Assembly: GCA_021778035.1 (NCBI GenBank)
Contig: JAJYCY010000012.1
Coordinates: forward strand, 1-40,611
Length of the DNA stretch: 40,611 bases
Direction: 5' to 3'
Source of the DNA: Pseudomonadota bacterium
GTDB taxonomy: Bacteria > Pseudomonadota > Gammaproteobacteria > Acidiferrobacterales > UBA6901
Shown here: piece after piece, positions 16,563 to 25,209 of the stretch
Position numbering within the stretch: position 1 is the first letter of the stretch
Layout of the letters: every line of letters begins with the position of its first letter
Position numbers and translations under genes: made by a program
Notes under the pieces: generated by a model
Seen by the model: the letters and a program-made list of their open reading frames with translations, nothing else
Databases searched by the model: none
What the model was told of the DNA's origin: nothing

Positions 16563-17546
16563 TCAGGATACAACGCCGCGTGTCGCCAGCGTCCGGGCCA
16601 TCGCTAGCGCCGCCCGCATGCTGGAGGTGTCCACCCGGCCGCTCCCGGCCAGATCCAGGGCCGTTCCGTGATCAACCGAAGTGCGCACAAATGGCAGTCC
16701 GAGGGTGATATTGACCGTATTTGCGAAATCATGGTGCTTGACGACCGCCAGGCCCTGATCATGGTACATGGCCAGCACGGCATCCGCGCCGCGCAGCTGC
16801 GATGGGATGAAGGCGGTGTCTGCCGGAACCGGTCCCTTCAGCCGCATCCCCCGGCCGATGAGCTCCTCCACGACCGGAATAAGGACCTCCGTCTCTTCCG
16901 AGCCCAGATGCCCGGATTCGCCGGCATGCGGATTGAGGCCACAAACCACAATCACCGGGTTGGCAATCCCGAAACGCATGCGCAGATCGTGATGCAGTAC
17001 CTCCAGGACGCTGGATACGCGATGGCGGGTGATAAGAGAGCTGACCTGCGCAAGCGGCACATGAATGGTGACCAGCGCCACCCGCAGATCGGGACAGGCC
17101 AGCATCATCACTGGCTGCTCCGCACCGCTTCGTTGCGCAAGCATTTCGGTATGTCCGGTGAACGCGATACCGGCATCGTTGATAACGCCCTTATGGACCG
17201 GTCCGGTCACCAGAGCGTCAAATTCGGCCCGCAGGCAGCCATCGACCGCCACCTCCAGAGTCCTTGTGACGTAGGCGGAATTGGCCGGGTCGAGCTTTCC
17301 AGGATCAGCCGGTCGTGCAGCTGTCACGGGCAGGATGAAGCGGCGCGGCTCCCCGTCCGCACGTCCTGGCCAGGGTTCGAGCTGCAAACGAAGTCCCAGC
17401 CGGGCCGCCCGCTGTGCGAGCATATCCGGATCGGAGATCAGTACTTCATGGGTAGCCGGAGGCGACTGTGCAAGCATGATGCACAGGTCCGGACCGATAC
17501 CCGCAGGTTCTCCGGGCGTGACTGCCAGTACCGGCGGCCTAGCCAT
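16563..17546 (-). CDS. pdxA: 4-hydroxythreonine-4-phosphate dehydrogenase
   Basis: NAD(P)-dependent oxidation and decarboxylation of 4-hydroxythreonine-4-phosphate in pyridoxal phosphate synthesis. The N-terminus reads LAVTPGEPAGIGPDL and the metal and substrate sites can be seen as GHTEMLA, VTIHVPL and AMYHDQGLAVVKH, with the three His of the family. From ATG 17546 it is 327 residues, against 329 in E. coli; the longer open frame upstream runs into surA and is not needed. It lies 47 bp after surA and 34 bp before rsmA. Confidence 0.97.
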   Translation of the reverse strand: MARPPVLAVTPGEPAGIGPDLCIMLAQSPPATHEVLISDPDMLAQRAARLGLRLQLEPWPGRADGEPRRFILPVTAARPADPGKLDPANSAYVTRTLEVAVDGCLRAEFDALVTGPVHKGVINDAGIAFTGHTEMLAQRSGAEQPVMMLACPDLRVALVTIHVPLAQVSSLITRHRVSSVLEVLHHDLRMRFGIANPVIVVCGLNPHAGESGHLGSEETEVLIPVVEELIGRGMRLKGPVPADTAFIPSQLRGADAVLAMYHDQGLAVVKHHDFANTVNITLGLPFVRTSVDHGTALDLAGSGRVDTSSMRAALAMARTLATRGVVS

Positions 17547-17593
17547 ATCCGTCACGTAGCCCGCGCGGCCGCCGGTGGTCCGGCGGCATGGAT

Positions 17594-19045
17594 TCAGTTG
17601 AGACCCTTGGCCAGATATTCCACATAGGCTTCGGCCCGCAGCTGGCGCACCCACTGGTCGTAGCGTTCGGCCGCCTTGCGTGCGTGGATCTGTTCGCGCG
17701 CGTTCGCCTCGTCCAGTTCGTTGGTGACATCCTTGGTCCGTCGTCCTATGACCTGGATCAGGTCATAGCCTCCCGGTACCCGTAGCGGTTTGCTGATCTC
17801 GTTTACCTTGAGGGCGTTCATCACCTTTTCGGTCCGTGGGTCCAGCTGTCCGGGATCTACCCAGCCGATGTCGCCTCCGTGAGGAGCGGAAATCGGATCC
17901 TGGGAATCCGCCCTGGCAATAAGCCCGAAATGCTCGCCGTTTTCTATGCGCATGCGCAGCCGCTCCAGGCGCATGCGTGCCTCGTGACGCGTGACAAGCG
18001 CATTAGTCCGGATCAGGATCATCCGCACGTGAGTCTGGGTGATCGTGTGGGTTTGCTTTCCCCCGCGCTTGGCATTGAGTTTTAGTATATGAAAGCCGTT
18101 TGCGCTGCGCAGTACCCCGCTTACTTGTCCCGGCTGCATCTTCCGCAGGGCATTGACGAACAGCTCCGGAAGCTGTCCGGCCTTTTTCCATCCGAGATCA
18201 CCGCCTTTGAGTGCGTTCTCGCCCTGGGAATCGGCGATGGCAAGCTGCGTGAAGTTTGCCCCGGACTGCAGCTGCCTCAGCAGATCATGGGCTTTCTGTC
18301 GGGCGTTTTCGATCTGCGCAGGTGTCGCATTGTCGGGAATGGCGATGAGAATATGCGAGATATTGTACTCAGTGGTCCCGTTTCTCTTGGCCTCATCAGC
18401 CAGAAAATTCGCAATTTCGGCTTTCGAGACCGTCACGCGGTCGTTGATTTCCCGGTCTATCAGCTTTTGAATCACCATCTGGTTATGGATCTGCTGGCGG
18501 AAGCGCGCAGGCTTGATGCCTTCCTGGGCCAGGGCGCTGTACAAGCCGGGTAGCGACAGATGATTCCGGGCAGCGATGGTCTGAAGCGCGCGGTTCAGCC
18601 TGGCCGGGCTGATCTTGATGCCGACGCGCCGGGCAATCTGCAGCTGGAGCTGCTCTATGATCAGGTGTTTGAGCACCTGTTTGCGCAGCACGTCGAGCGG
18701 TGGCGCCTGGATATGCTGCGCGGCAATCCGGCGTTTGATATCCCTGACCCGGCTCTCGAGTTCGCTGCGGGTGATGACGTCATTGTTGACAACAACGAGT
18801 ATCCGGTCGATTACCCTGGTCGGTGGGGCTGCGGCAGACCCCGCCGGGGGCTGAGGGCTGGCCAGGACCACAGCCGGCAGCATGCACAATGCAAGCAGCA
18901 GCTGCAGCAACATGCGCCCGACTGACCTGGAAAAAGCCCGGGGAACGGCACCGCTGGTCGAAAACTGCTGTTGGCCGTGCATAGCGTGATTGCTCTCTGG
19001 CGGCAACCGCGTTAGGCGTTTTGCCCGCTCAAACGTGCTGGACAT
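17594..19045 (-). CDS. surA: Periplasmic chaperone and peptidyl-prolyl isomerase SurA
   Basis: Chaperone for outer-membrane proteins, including LptD, which is encoded next to it. After an exported N-terminal region, residues about 75-240 form the SurA_N chaperone domain. Two parvulin domains follow: the first around NISHILIAIP to GGDLGWKKAG, the second around VRMILIRTNA to GGDIGWVDPG. The start is uncertain. ATG 19045 has AGG seven bases upstream but would leave 44 residues in front of the hydrophobic signal segment (MLLQLLLALCMLPAVVLAS); ATG 18982 and ATG 18913 are in frame, and 18913 gives a normal signal peptide. The gene order lptD-surA-pdxA-rsmA supports the call. Confidence 0.95.
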   Translation of the reverse strand: MSSTFERAKRLTRLPPESNHAMHGQQQFSTSGAVPRAFSRSVGRMLLQLLLALCMLPAVVLASPQPPAGSAAAPPTRVIDRILVVVNNDVITRSELESRVRDIKRRIAAQHIQAPPLDVLRKQVLKHLIIEQLQLQIARRVGIKISPARLNRALQTIAARNHLSLPGLYSALAQEGIKPARFRQQIHNQMVIQKLIDREINDRVTVSKAEIANFLADEAKRNGTTEYNISHILIAIPDNATPAQIENARQKAHDLLRQLQSGANFTQLAIADSQGENALKGGDLGWKKAGQLPELFVNALRKMQPGQVSGVLRSANGFHILKLNAKRGGKQTHTITQTHVRMILIRTNALVTRHEARMRLERLRMRIENGEHFGLIARADSQDPISAPHGGDIGWVDPGQLDPRTEKVMNALKVNEISKPLRVPGGYDLIQVIGRRTKDVTNELDEANAREQIHARKAAERYDQWVRQLRAEAYVEYLAKGLN

Positions 19046-19136
19046 AATTGCCTAAGAATATCACGATCTGGCTGCCCGCCGCAGGCCGCGGCCGGATTCC
19101 GGCTCTGCCTGGCCGGCGGCAGAGGCGCCGGTGCCG

Positions 19137-21365
19137 CTACTGGAAGATAAACTGGCCCTGCTGCAGCGGATTTTGCATGGGGGTGCCCAGTTTTCCGAGC
19201 CCGGTAAGTTGCAATTCGAATACAATTGCGTTATCAGAAACTCCGCTGGCCAGGATCAGATCCTGCTTGACGATGCGGATCGCCCAGCAGCAGCTGCGGT
19301 ATTGCACCCCGAAATACCCCTGGAGCGTGCGGTGGTAGAACTGCGAGTAGTTCCAGCGGGCTAGGCCAGTCCAGCGCGAGGACAGTGGCCATTCGGCCGA
19401 GACGTCGCTCTGCAGTTGCTGGCCGCGCGAGTAGCGGTAGCCGACGTTCACAATGCTGCTGCTGGAAGGGTGATATTGAACCAGAAAATCCCCCTGTTCA
19501 TTGGCATCGCCGTGGCTGTCCCATTCGAGACCGGTGCGCAGGTACCAGTCCTGCGTAAGCCGGGCGCGCATCACCGCAACGCTATTGGCGGAAGCGGCCG
19601 CGGTACTGACAGCAATCGTGGGCGGAAGGGTAATGATCGGCTGGCGGATATTGACGATTCTTCCTATGCTGAGCCGCAGGCGCTGGATTCCCGTGTCTGT
19701 TTCGAGATACCTGCTCGTCAGCGCAACCACGAACCGGTCTGCATCCCCGACCCGGTCTGCCCCGACAAAGCGGTTATCGCGGAATAGACCATCAAAGCTG
19801 AAATCAGGCTCACCGGTATCGAACAGCGGCAGGGCATTCTGGTTGCGGTACGGCACATAAAGATAGAACAGCCGGGGCTCGAGGGTCTGCGTGTAGTGCG
19901 TTCCGCTTATCCTGAGCGAACGATCGAACTGCAGGCCGGTGTCGACGCTGAATACGGGGATGGTACGCTGCGGCGTCGCGTCGGCCGGAGGCGCAACACC
20001 GTTCGCACTCAAGTCGTAGCTTGTATAGCGCAGCTGCGCCTTCGGGATGAAGTAGGCATAGGAATTGCGCAACGGGAGGCTGATTCCTGGCCGCACGTCC
20101 AGGCGTTGACCGACAACGCTTTCGCTGCGCTGGAAATAGTCCCACTCGCCGCGTAGCTGGAGATGGGGCGAGTTGGAAGCGCCCGGAGAACCGGCCGAGA
20201 CCCACAGTTCGGGCAGCTGGCTGTAAGGTTGGTCGGTGACGGGAATCGTCGGGTCCAGGTTCTGGTAGCCAGACAGTGCGCCTCCGAACTGCCAGACCGG
20301 ACCCCCATAGGTCATCTGCAGCAGGCGTGGCAGATAGGTCTGTGTCGCGTAATACGTCCCTTCTTCCATGTCCGTGAGATACGACTGGTCGGATACCCAG
20401 CCCAGGTTGGCGTATGCGCTCCAGTATGGCGAGAGCGTCTGATTGTGATTCAGGAACACCGCACCCCGATCGGTTCCGGTCGTCTGGTCGTGCGGCAGGT
20501 ATTCGATCTGTGCGGTCCCCGAATAGTCGGAACCGAGGTAGCGGAATTCGTTCTGGAGCTGGAGCCCGTGCTTGCTCATTATGCGCGGCGTGACCGTCAG
20601 ATCGTAGTTGGGAGCCAGATTGAAGTAATACGGGGCCGAAATGAAAGTTCCGAGCGTCGTCGAAGTGCCGAAACTTGGAGGCAGAAAGCCCGATTTGCGC
20701 TGGTCGGTCAGCGGAAAACTGAAAATCGGCAGATACAGGATCGGCACATGCATGAATCGCAGAACCATGTTGCGGCCTGTGCCGACACTGGTTGCTCTGT
20801 CGAGATCCAGACGCGAGCCGCTCAGCACCCAGTCCTCGTTGCCGGGGGGGCAGGTGGTGTACCGCATGTCATCAAGCTGCAGCTGGTTGTTGCCGGTCAG
20901 TTTGATGGATTTGGTTGTGCCCCGGGCGTGGTAATGAGCGAACTGAAAGCTCGCAAAACCGGTGTTTCCGCTTTCCTTCTGCAGACTGTAGTTGAGGATG
21001 GGGGTGTTGATCACGTCGCCGCTGCGGTTCCTCAGGATAATATTTCCCTGGGCGTGCACCTGGCCGGTATTGCGGTTGAATGTAAGCGTATCGGCGCCTA
21101 TGCAGAGCTTGCCGCGGCGCAGCGTGACATTGCCGGTGAACGTGCCAGTACCATCGGGCCGGGCCATTGCCTGGTCGGCATTGATGTAGACGAGCGGATT
21201 CGTGGTGTCCGGGGAAGACGGAACGTTGGCTGGTGCGTGTGTGCCCGGCTGTGCCGTCGCGGCACAGCCGGAGGTAGAACCCGTGATCTGTGCCCCGAAG
21301 AGTGGCTCAGCAGCCAGGAGAGCCACGCACGCCATGCACCACTTCAGGGGGGTACGGGGCATCAT
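19137..21365 (-). CDS. lptD: LPS-assembly outer-membrane protein LptD
   Basis: Beta-barrel of the LptDE translocon that inserts lipopolysaccharide into the outer leaflet. From ATG 21365 a signal peptide (MMPRTPLKWCMACVALLAAEPLFGA) is followed by an LptA-like beta-jellyroll (around YINADQAMARPDGTGTFTGN) and the large C-terminal barrel. The four cysteines that form the interlocked disulfides are visible: one after the signal peptide (STSGC), one in RYTTCPPGN, and the adjacent pair in QYRSCCWAIR. The length of 742 residues is typical. The frame is open to 21419, but the N-terminal 18 residues would precede the signal peptide. It is divergent from amgK, and the two 5' ends are about 140 bp apart. 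Confidence 0.95.
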   Translation of the reverse strand: MMPRTPLKWCMACVALLAAEPLFGAQITGSTSGCAATAQPGTHAPANVPSSPDTTNPLVYINADQAMARPDGTGTFTGNVTLRRGKLCIGADTLTFNRNTGQVHAQGNIILRNRSGDVINTPILNYSLQKESGNTGFASFQFAHYHARGTTKSIKLTGNNQLQLDDMRYTTCPPGNEDWVLSGSRLDLDRATSVGTGRNMVLRFMHVPILYLPIFSFPLTDQRKSGFLPPSFGTSTTLGTFISAPYYFNLAPNYDLTVTPRIMSKHGLQLQNEFRYLGSDYSGTAQIEYLPHDQTTGTDRGAVFLNHNQTLSPYWSAYANLGWVSDQSYLTDMEEGTYYATQTYLPRLLQMTYGGPVWQFGGALSGYQNLDPTIPVTDQPYSQLPELWVSAGSPGASNSPHLQLRGEWDYFQRSESVVGQRLDVRPGISLPLRNSYAYFIPKAQLRYTSYDLSANGVAPPADATPQRTIPVFSVDTGLQFDRSLRISGTHYTQTLEPRLFYLYVPYRNQNALPLFDTGEPDFSFDGLFRDNRFVGADRVGDADRFVVALTSRYLETDTGIQRLRLSIGRIVNIRQPIITLPPTIAVSTAAASANSVAVMRARLTQDWYLRTGLEWDSHGDANEQGDFLVQYHPSSSSIVNVGYRYSRGQQLQSDVSAEWPLSSRWTGLARWNYSQFYHRTLQGYFGVQYRSCCWAIRIVKQDLILASGVSDNAIVFELQLTGLGKLGTPMQNPLQQGQFIFQ

Positions 21366-21502
21366 TCGCCGGTAATTTTTGAATCCGCATAAAATCGCAT
21401 AGAATCGATGCCCCATCAAGCTGCGCTGGCGGTTTCCGGCAAGAGGTCGTGCTTCTTTCCGGCAGAGTGCCGGTCATGCCCGGTTGGTGAGCAGGTGAGA
21501 CT

Positions 21503-22495
21503 TTGGACGAACGGCTAGAGAAACTCAGGCGCTGGGTTGTTTCCGTACTTGGACGTGCTGACTGTGACATCCGGGCGGCATCGGAAGATGCCAGCTTCCG
21601 ACGCTATTTCCGTGTCACGGCTGGCGCAGAAAGCTATATCGCCATGGATGCGCCCCCGGAAAAGGAGGATCTGCACCCGTATCTGGCCATCGCCGCTAGG
21701 TTTCGTGCGCTCGGACTGCATGTGCCGGAGGTATTCCACCAGGACCTCGGCTCCGGGTTTCTGCTGCTGAGCGACCTTGGGGACCGCCTGTATCTCAGGC
21801 ACCTGGACGAGCAGAATGTCGAGCGCCTTTACGGGGATGCCCTAGGCGCCCTGGTTGTCCTTCAGGCTGGTGTATTCACGGACAGCGCTTTCCTGCCGGA
21901 CTACGACCACACCCTGCTCAGCCGCGAAATGGAGCTGTTCCGCGAGTGGTATCTCGTGCGACATCTCGGCAGGACGCTGAGCCAGAAGGAAAACGCCGTG
22001 CTTGACCGGGTTTTCGAGCTTCTGGCACGCAGCGCCCTGGATCAGCCGCGTGTGTGGGTTCACCGGGATTTCCATTCCCGCAACCTGATGGTGACGGCAG
22101 AAAACAATCCGGGCATTCTGGATTTCCAGGATGCGGTGCGCGGTCCTGTTACCTATGACCTGGTATCCCTGCTCCGCGATTGCTACATCGCGTGGCCCCG
22201 GACGAGGGTGGAGGAGTGGGCGCTGGGGTACCAGACACTGGCCCTTCAGTCGGGTCTTCCAGTATGCGAAGACGAGACCCTGTTTCTCCGGTGGTTCGAC
22301 TGGATGGGCGTGCAAAGACATCTGAAGGCCACTGGCATCTTTGCGCGACTCAATCACCGTGATGGCAAGTCCGGATATCTTCGTGATATCCCGCGTACCC
22401 TGGGATATGTGCAGGAAGTCAGTGCACGCTATCCGGAGCTGGAAGGCCTGCACCAGCTGCTGCGGGAGCTGGGGTCCGTCGCGTGGGCCGGATGA
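21503..22495 (+). CDS. amgK: Anomeric MurNAc/GlcNAc kinase AmgK
   Basis: Phosphorylates N-acetylmuramic acid at C1 in the peptidoglycan-recycling bypass that leads to UDP-MurNAc without de novo MurA/MurB. Aminoglycoside-phosphotransferase fold: the catalytic loop HRDFHSRN (187-194, with catalytic Asp189) and the metal-binding ILDFQDA (Asp207). The start is TTG 21503, preceded by AGGTGAG at proper spacing. The length of 330 residues fits the family. The 3' end overlaps murU as ATGA, and the pair amgK-murU next to lptD-surA is a conserved arrangement outside the enterics. Organisms with this bypass are intrinsically less sensitive to fosfomycin. Confidence 0.93.
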   Translation: MDERLEKLRRWVVSVLGRADCDIRAASEDASFRRYFRVTAGAESYIAMDAPPEKEDLHPYLAIAARFRALGLHVPEVFHQDLGSGFLLLSDLGDRLYLRHLDEQNVERLYGDALGALVVLQAGVFTDSAFLPDYDHTLLSREMELFREWYLVRHLGRTLSQKENAVLDRVFELLARSALDQPRVWVHRDFHSRNLMVTAENNPGILDFQDAVRGPVTYDLVSLLRDCYIAWPRTRVEEWALGYQTLALQSGLPVCEDETLFLRWFDWMGVQRHLKATGIFARLNHRDGKSGYLRDIPRTLGYVQEVSARYPELEGLHQLLRELGSVAWAG

Positions 22496-23175
22496 AGGTC
22501 CTGATTCTGGCAGCAGGCCGCGGCGAGCGCATGCGTCCGCTTACTGATCAGGTTCCCAAACCGCTGCTCAAGGCCGGAGGAAAGAGCCTGATCCAGCACA
22601 TGGTCGAGTCCCTGGTGCGCGCGGGCCTGACAGATCTGGTTCTCAATCATGCCCATCTGGGTGGACAGATTATCTCCACGCTGGGTGACGGGCGGGAATT
22701 CGGTGCAGAGATTACCTATTCTGCGGAACCTGAGGGGGCGCTCGAGACAGGCGGCGGGATCCTGCACGCATTGCCGAAACTCGACAGCGATCCCTTTGCC
22801 GTAGTGAACGGCGATATCTGGACTGATTACCCATTTGAGCGTCTTCCGCGGCAGATCGCCGGTCTTGCCCATCTGGTGCTGGTGGACAATCCCGCGCATC
22901 ACCCGCATGGGGATTTCCTGCTGACAGACAGAGGAAGGCTGATCCCGGACAATCAGGCGAAAGACGGGGATGTCAGGCTCACCTTCAGCGGAATCGGGGT
23001 TTACCGCCACGCATTGTTCGACGGGCTAAAGCTGTCACGGTTTCCCCTGGCGCCGCTGCTGCGCTCGGCCGTGGCGCGGGGATCTGTTAGCGCGGAGCAC
23101 TATGCCGGCCGGTGGCGGGATATCGGGACACCGGAGCGGCTTGCCGACCTCGATCGTGAGCTGGATTCAACCTGA
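22492..23175 (+). CDS. murU: N-acetylmuramate alpha-1-phosphate uridylyltransferase MurU
   Basis: Converts MurNAc-1-phosphate and UTP to UDP-MurNAc, the step after AmgK. The nucleotidyltransferase signature LAAGRGERMRPLTDQVPKPLL is at residues 5-25, FAVVNGDIWTDY holds the metal-binding Asp, and the C-terminal part contains RDIGTPERL. ATG 22492 overlaps the amgK stop (ATGA), giving 227 residues, the normal size. A frame three codons longer exists but is not needed. Confidence 0.94.
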   Translation: MKVLILAAGRGERMRPLTDQVPKPLLKAGGKSLIQHMVESLVRAGLTDLVLNHAHLGGQIISTLGDGREFGAEITYSAEPEGALETGGGILHALPKLDSDPFAVVNGDIWTDYPFERLPRQIAGLAHLVLVDNPAHHPHGDFLLTDRGRLIPDNQAKDGDVRLTFSGIGVYRHALFDGLKLSRFPLAPLLRSAVARGSVSAEHYAGRWRDIGTPERLADLDRELDST

Positions 23176-23212
23176 GCCAGAAGCGGGTATTCCAGAAAGA
23201 GGCGTATTGACC

Positions 23213-23659
23213 ATGACCGGACACGAAATCGACATGCTCGCCGAGCTCGATCCGCTGTGGGCGGAGCACGTTCGGGAAAAGTGGCTGCGCCTGATGGAAA
23301 TTGCAGTGTGGGGTGACCTTAGATGCGAGGCACCGGGTACCGCCGGCAAGTTGCGCCGCCGGTCCCTTGATCTCGGCGAAAAATGGCGCTCCCTGTTCAA
23401 TGACCGGGCATGGATCCCCCAGGTCCGGGAGCGGGGAAAAAACTTCCTCGGGTCGGCACTGAGCCTGCGCGACAGCATGGGGGCGCTGAAAAAGACGGCA
23501 AAAGAGCTGACCGGGGGCGGAGACTACGGCGAATTCAGCGCGATCCTGTCGGAGCTGGATGAAATGATGGCAGGTCCGCTCGCGCGGCGTGAAAACGAGC
23601 TGGCAGCGGCACTGGAACGTCTGAACCGGGACGCTTCGGAGGACAGTGGATCGGGTTAG
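23213..23659 (+). CDS. Unidentified 148-residue soluble protein
   Basis: Not recognised. From ATG 23213 (AAAGAGG ten bases upstream; TTG 23207 is an alternative) the product is a charged, mostly helical protein without signal peptide, membrane segment or cysteine cluster (one Cys only). The last 50 residues (ILSELDEMMAGPLARRENELAAALERLN) have the heptad look of a coiled coil. It lies 37 bp after murU in the same direction and may be cotranscribed with amgK-murU. No function should be assigned from position alone. Confidence 0.7.
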   Translation: MTGHEIDMLAELDPLWAEHVREKWLRLMEIAVWGDLRCEAPGTAGKLRRRSLDLGEKWRSLFNDRAWIPQVRERGKNFLGSALSLRDSMGALKKTAKELTGGGDYGEFSAILSELDEMMAGPLARRENELAAALERLNRDASEDSGSG

Positions 23660-23691
23660 CGGCCCTGAGGAGGATAATCCGTGCGGGCATT

Positions 23692-23747
23692 AAAAAACCG
23701 GCAGCGCCGCGCCTGGCTAGAAATGCTCAGCGGCAGAGCTGCCGGTT
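23692..23747 (-). terminator. Rho-independent terminator, minus strand
   Basis: On the minus strand AACCGGCAGC (23738-23747) pairs with GCTGCCGGTT (23696-23705). An inner GCCGC/GCGGC stem extends the hairpin, and six T follow the base of the stem (complement of 23692-23697). It ends transcription of the lysine-rich mini-gene after a long 3' untranslated region of about 140-195 nt and is convergent with the unidentified gene. Confidence 0.8.
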
Positions 23748-23836
23748 CGGTGCTGAGGAAGCAGGGTAACGGTTCGCCATCGACATCTCTACTTCCCGGT
23801 AGGTAATTCTCCGCCTGCGAACCATCCGGCACCTGT

Positions 23837-23867
23837 GGTGGTCGCCTCCACAATACGGGCGACCACC
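23837..23867. repeat. Strong hairpin in the 3' UTR of the lysine-rich mini-gene
   Basis: Ten-base perfect arms GGTGGTCGCC and GGCGACCACC are separated by 11 bases. There is no T-run on either side, so it is not a typical terminator. It lies between the mini-gene stop and the terminator at 23692-23747 and might stabilise the transcript. Confidence 0.6.
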
Positions 23868-23888
23868 TGGCCATCCTGCTTCTTTCAG

Positions 23889-23969
23889 CTACTTCTTTTT
23901 CTTGGCAGTCTTTTTCTTGGCAGCCTTCTTTGCGCCTTTCTTCTTCGCAGCCTTCTTCTTTGTTGCCAT
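23889..23969 (-). CDS. 26-residue lysine-rich mini-protein (histone-H1-tail-like)
   Basis: An ATG at 23969 with the Shine-Dalgarno AAGGAG seven bases upstream opens a 26-codon frame. It is made only of Met, Ala, Thr, Gly and Lys, with Lys at 16 positions in KKAAKKK-type units (starts MATKKKAAKKK and ends TAKKKK before TAG). The composition resembles the C-terminal tails of bacterial histone H1-like and AlgP-type nucleoid proteins. A role in binding nucleic acid is an inference from charge. The strong ribosome site, exact frame and downstream terminator argue that it is expressed. It is too short for normal gene finders and is easily missed. Codon use is mostly AAG for Lys, as expected in this GC-rich genome. 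Confidence 0.75.
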   Translation of the reverse strand: MATKKKAAKKKGAKKAAKKKTAKKKK

Positions 23970-24010
23970 GATTTACTCCTTGGGTTTGTGTGGTTAGGGG
24001 ACTAACAAGA

Positions 24011-24035
24011 AAAACGGGACCGCGGGTCCCTTTTT
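24011..24035. terminator. Bidirectional hairpin terminator
   Basis: GGGACC-GCG-GGTCCC (24016-24030) is followed by five T on the plus strand, and on the minus strand the hairpin is followed by GTTTTT. It could work in both directions. It lies just upstream of the lysine-rich mini-gene and would insulate that gene from the nrdJ operon. Confidence 0.75.
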
Positions 24036-24050
24036 GGTGCTGCTCTGCAA

Positions 24051-24077
24051 AAAAGAAAAGACAGCCCATGGCTGTCT
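24051..24077 (-). terminator. Rho-independent terminator, minus strand
   Basis: On the minus strand GACAGCC-ATG-GGCTGTC is followed by TTTTCTTTTTT. It would end a transcript coming from nrdJ or from a separate RNA in 24080-24330. Confidence 0.8.
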
Positions 24078-24456
24078 CTCCACAACTTCCGTCATCGGCA
24101 AACACGCTTCAAATGGGGAATTGCGCTGCACCGACAACCGCTGGTTGCCGGAAGGAGTCATTGCTTTCAAACTTCGCAATCGATCCAATGTATCCTGTAA
24201 CCCCGTCTGTGTTACACCCGGCATCGCGTGTCTCAGTCATCCCGCTCTGCAGGGGTCATCTGTCGTCATGCCATCTCACGTCAGATGGTGAAGGATGCAG
24301 CCCCTTAAGCTCAGGTGTAGCACGATTTCACCACACGTCAAGTCTTACTTTAATGAGCGTTAACAAAAATTGCAAACACTTTTTCAAAAAAGTTTCCGAG
24401 TGAGTGTTGTGTGAAGCATCGAATCATTCATGTGTGGAGGATCCGATACTCGCATC

Positions 24457-25143
24457 TCATCCGCACTTCGAGTCTCCGCAGTTCAGACACGTCATGCAAC
24501 CATCGAGCTTGATCACTGCCTTCGTCGAACATTTTGCGCATAGCTGAGACTCGGCCGGGAAAGTGCCGGTATCGCCGCCGGCGGTGCCAGACTCGCCGCA
24601 GCGTTCTCTGTGGGCGGCGCGCTTTTCGGCGATAAACTTCTGTCTATCCCCGTCCATATCCTCGGTGCGAATCATGCCGATCATCTTCATGTGACATTCG
24701 ATGGCGTCACCGATCTCGGCAACCAGTGACGGAGTGTATTTCCCTTTCTTGAAGTACCCGCCGCGCGGGTCAAACACGCTGCGCAGCTCCTCGACCAGGA
24801 AGGTTGCGTCCCCACCCTTGCGGAAGACGGCCGAAATGATGCGGGTAAGGGCAACGATCCACTGGAAATGGTCCATGCTTTTCGAATTTATAAAGATTTC
24901 GAACGGACGCCGCTTTTCGTGGGGTGTGCCTGGGTTCAGGACGATATCGTTGATCGTGACGTACAGTGCGTGCTCGGTAAGGGGCGTCTTGATCTTGTAG
25001 GTATTACCTACCAGCGTTTCGGGGCGTTCGAGCTTCTCGTGCATATGCACGACGTTGGTTTCGCTGGCCGTGGTTCCCTGTGGCGCAGCTTCGTCTTTGA
25101 CAACCTCGTATCCCGTGATTTTCGCGTCAATTTTGGTAGCCAT
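24457..25143 (-). CDS. nrdJb: Class II ribonucleotide reductase, small C-terminal subunit NrdJb (TSCPD domain)
   Basis: Second chain of a split vitamin B12-dependent ribonucleotide reductase of the Pseudomonas NrdJa/NrdJb type. The central region (residues about 60-165) carries the TSCPD-type domain, and the C-terminus has six cysteines in CAKC, CMTCLNC and a final SKC, the redox or zinc tail that regenerates the active-site disulfide. I start at ATG 25143 (228 residues) because AAGGAG lies eight bases upstream; the longer frame is inside the 66-bp gap. It follows nrdJa in the same transcript. The separate tail subunit must act in trans on NrdJa. Confidence 0.88.
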   Translation of the reverse strand: MATKIDAKITGYEVVKDEAAPQGTTASETNVVHMHEKLERPETLVGNTYKIKTPLTEHALYVTINDIVLNPGTPHEKRRPFEIFINSKSMDHFQWIVALTRIISAVFRKGGDATFLVEELRSVFDPRGGYFKKGKYTPSLVAEIGDAIECHMKMIGMIRTEDMDGDRQKFIAEKRAAHRERCGESGTAGGDTGTFPAESQLCAKCSTKAVIKLDGCMTCLNCGDSKCG

Positions 25144-25209
25144 GTCGAATTCTCCTTGAGCGCTGCAGAATGCGGTCCGTTCCCCGGCCCGCATTCTGCC
25201 AGCCGGCAT

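Larger units (their letters stand above)
23970..24456. other. Gene-poor region between the mini-gene and nrdJ with back-to-back terminators
   Basis: No convincing protein gene on either strand. The region holds the promoter/leader of the lysine-rich gene, a hairpin with T-runs on both sides (24011-24035), a minus-strand terminator (24051-24077) and a possible minus-strand promoter (TTGACG, 16 bases, TACACC, near 24310-24340). It may be only the 3' end of the nrdJ transcript, or it may encode a small RNA of roughly 250 nt. Confidence 0.5.

Noticed and set aside
23990-24403. 137-codon plus-strand frame across the nrdJ-mini-gene gap
   Set aside because: It crosses two strong terminators, has no ribosome site and low-complexity ends. 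Treated as non-coding.
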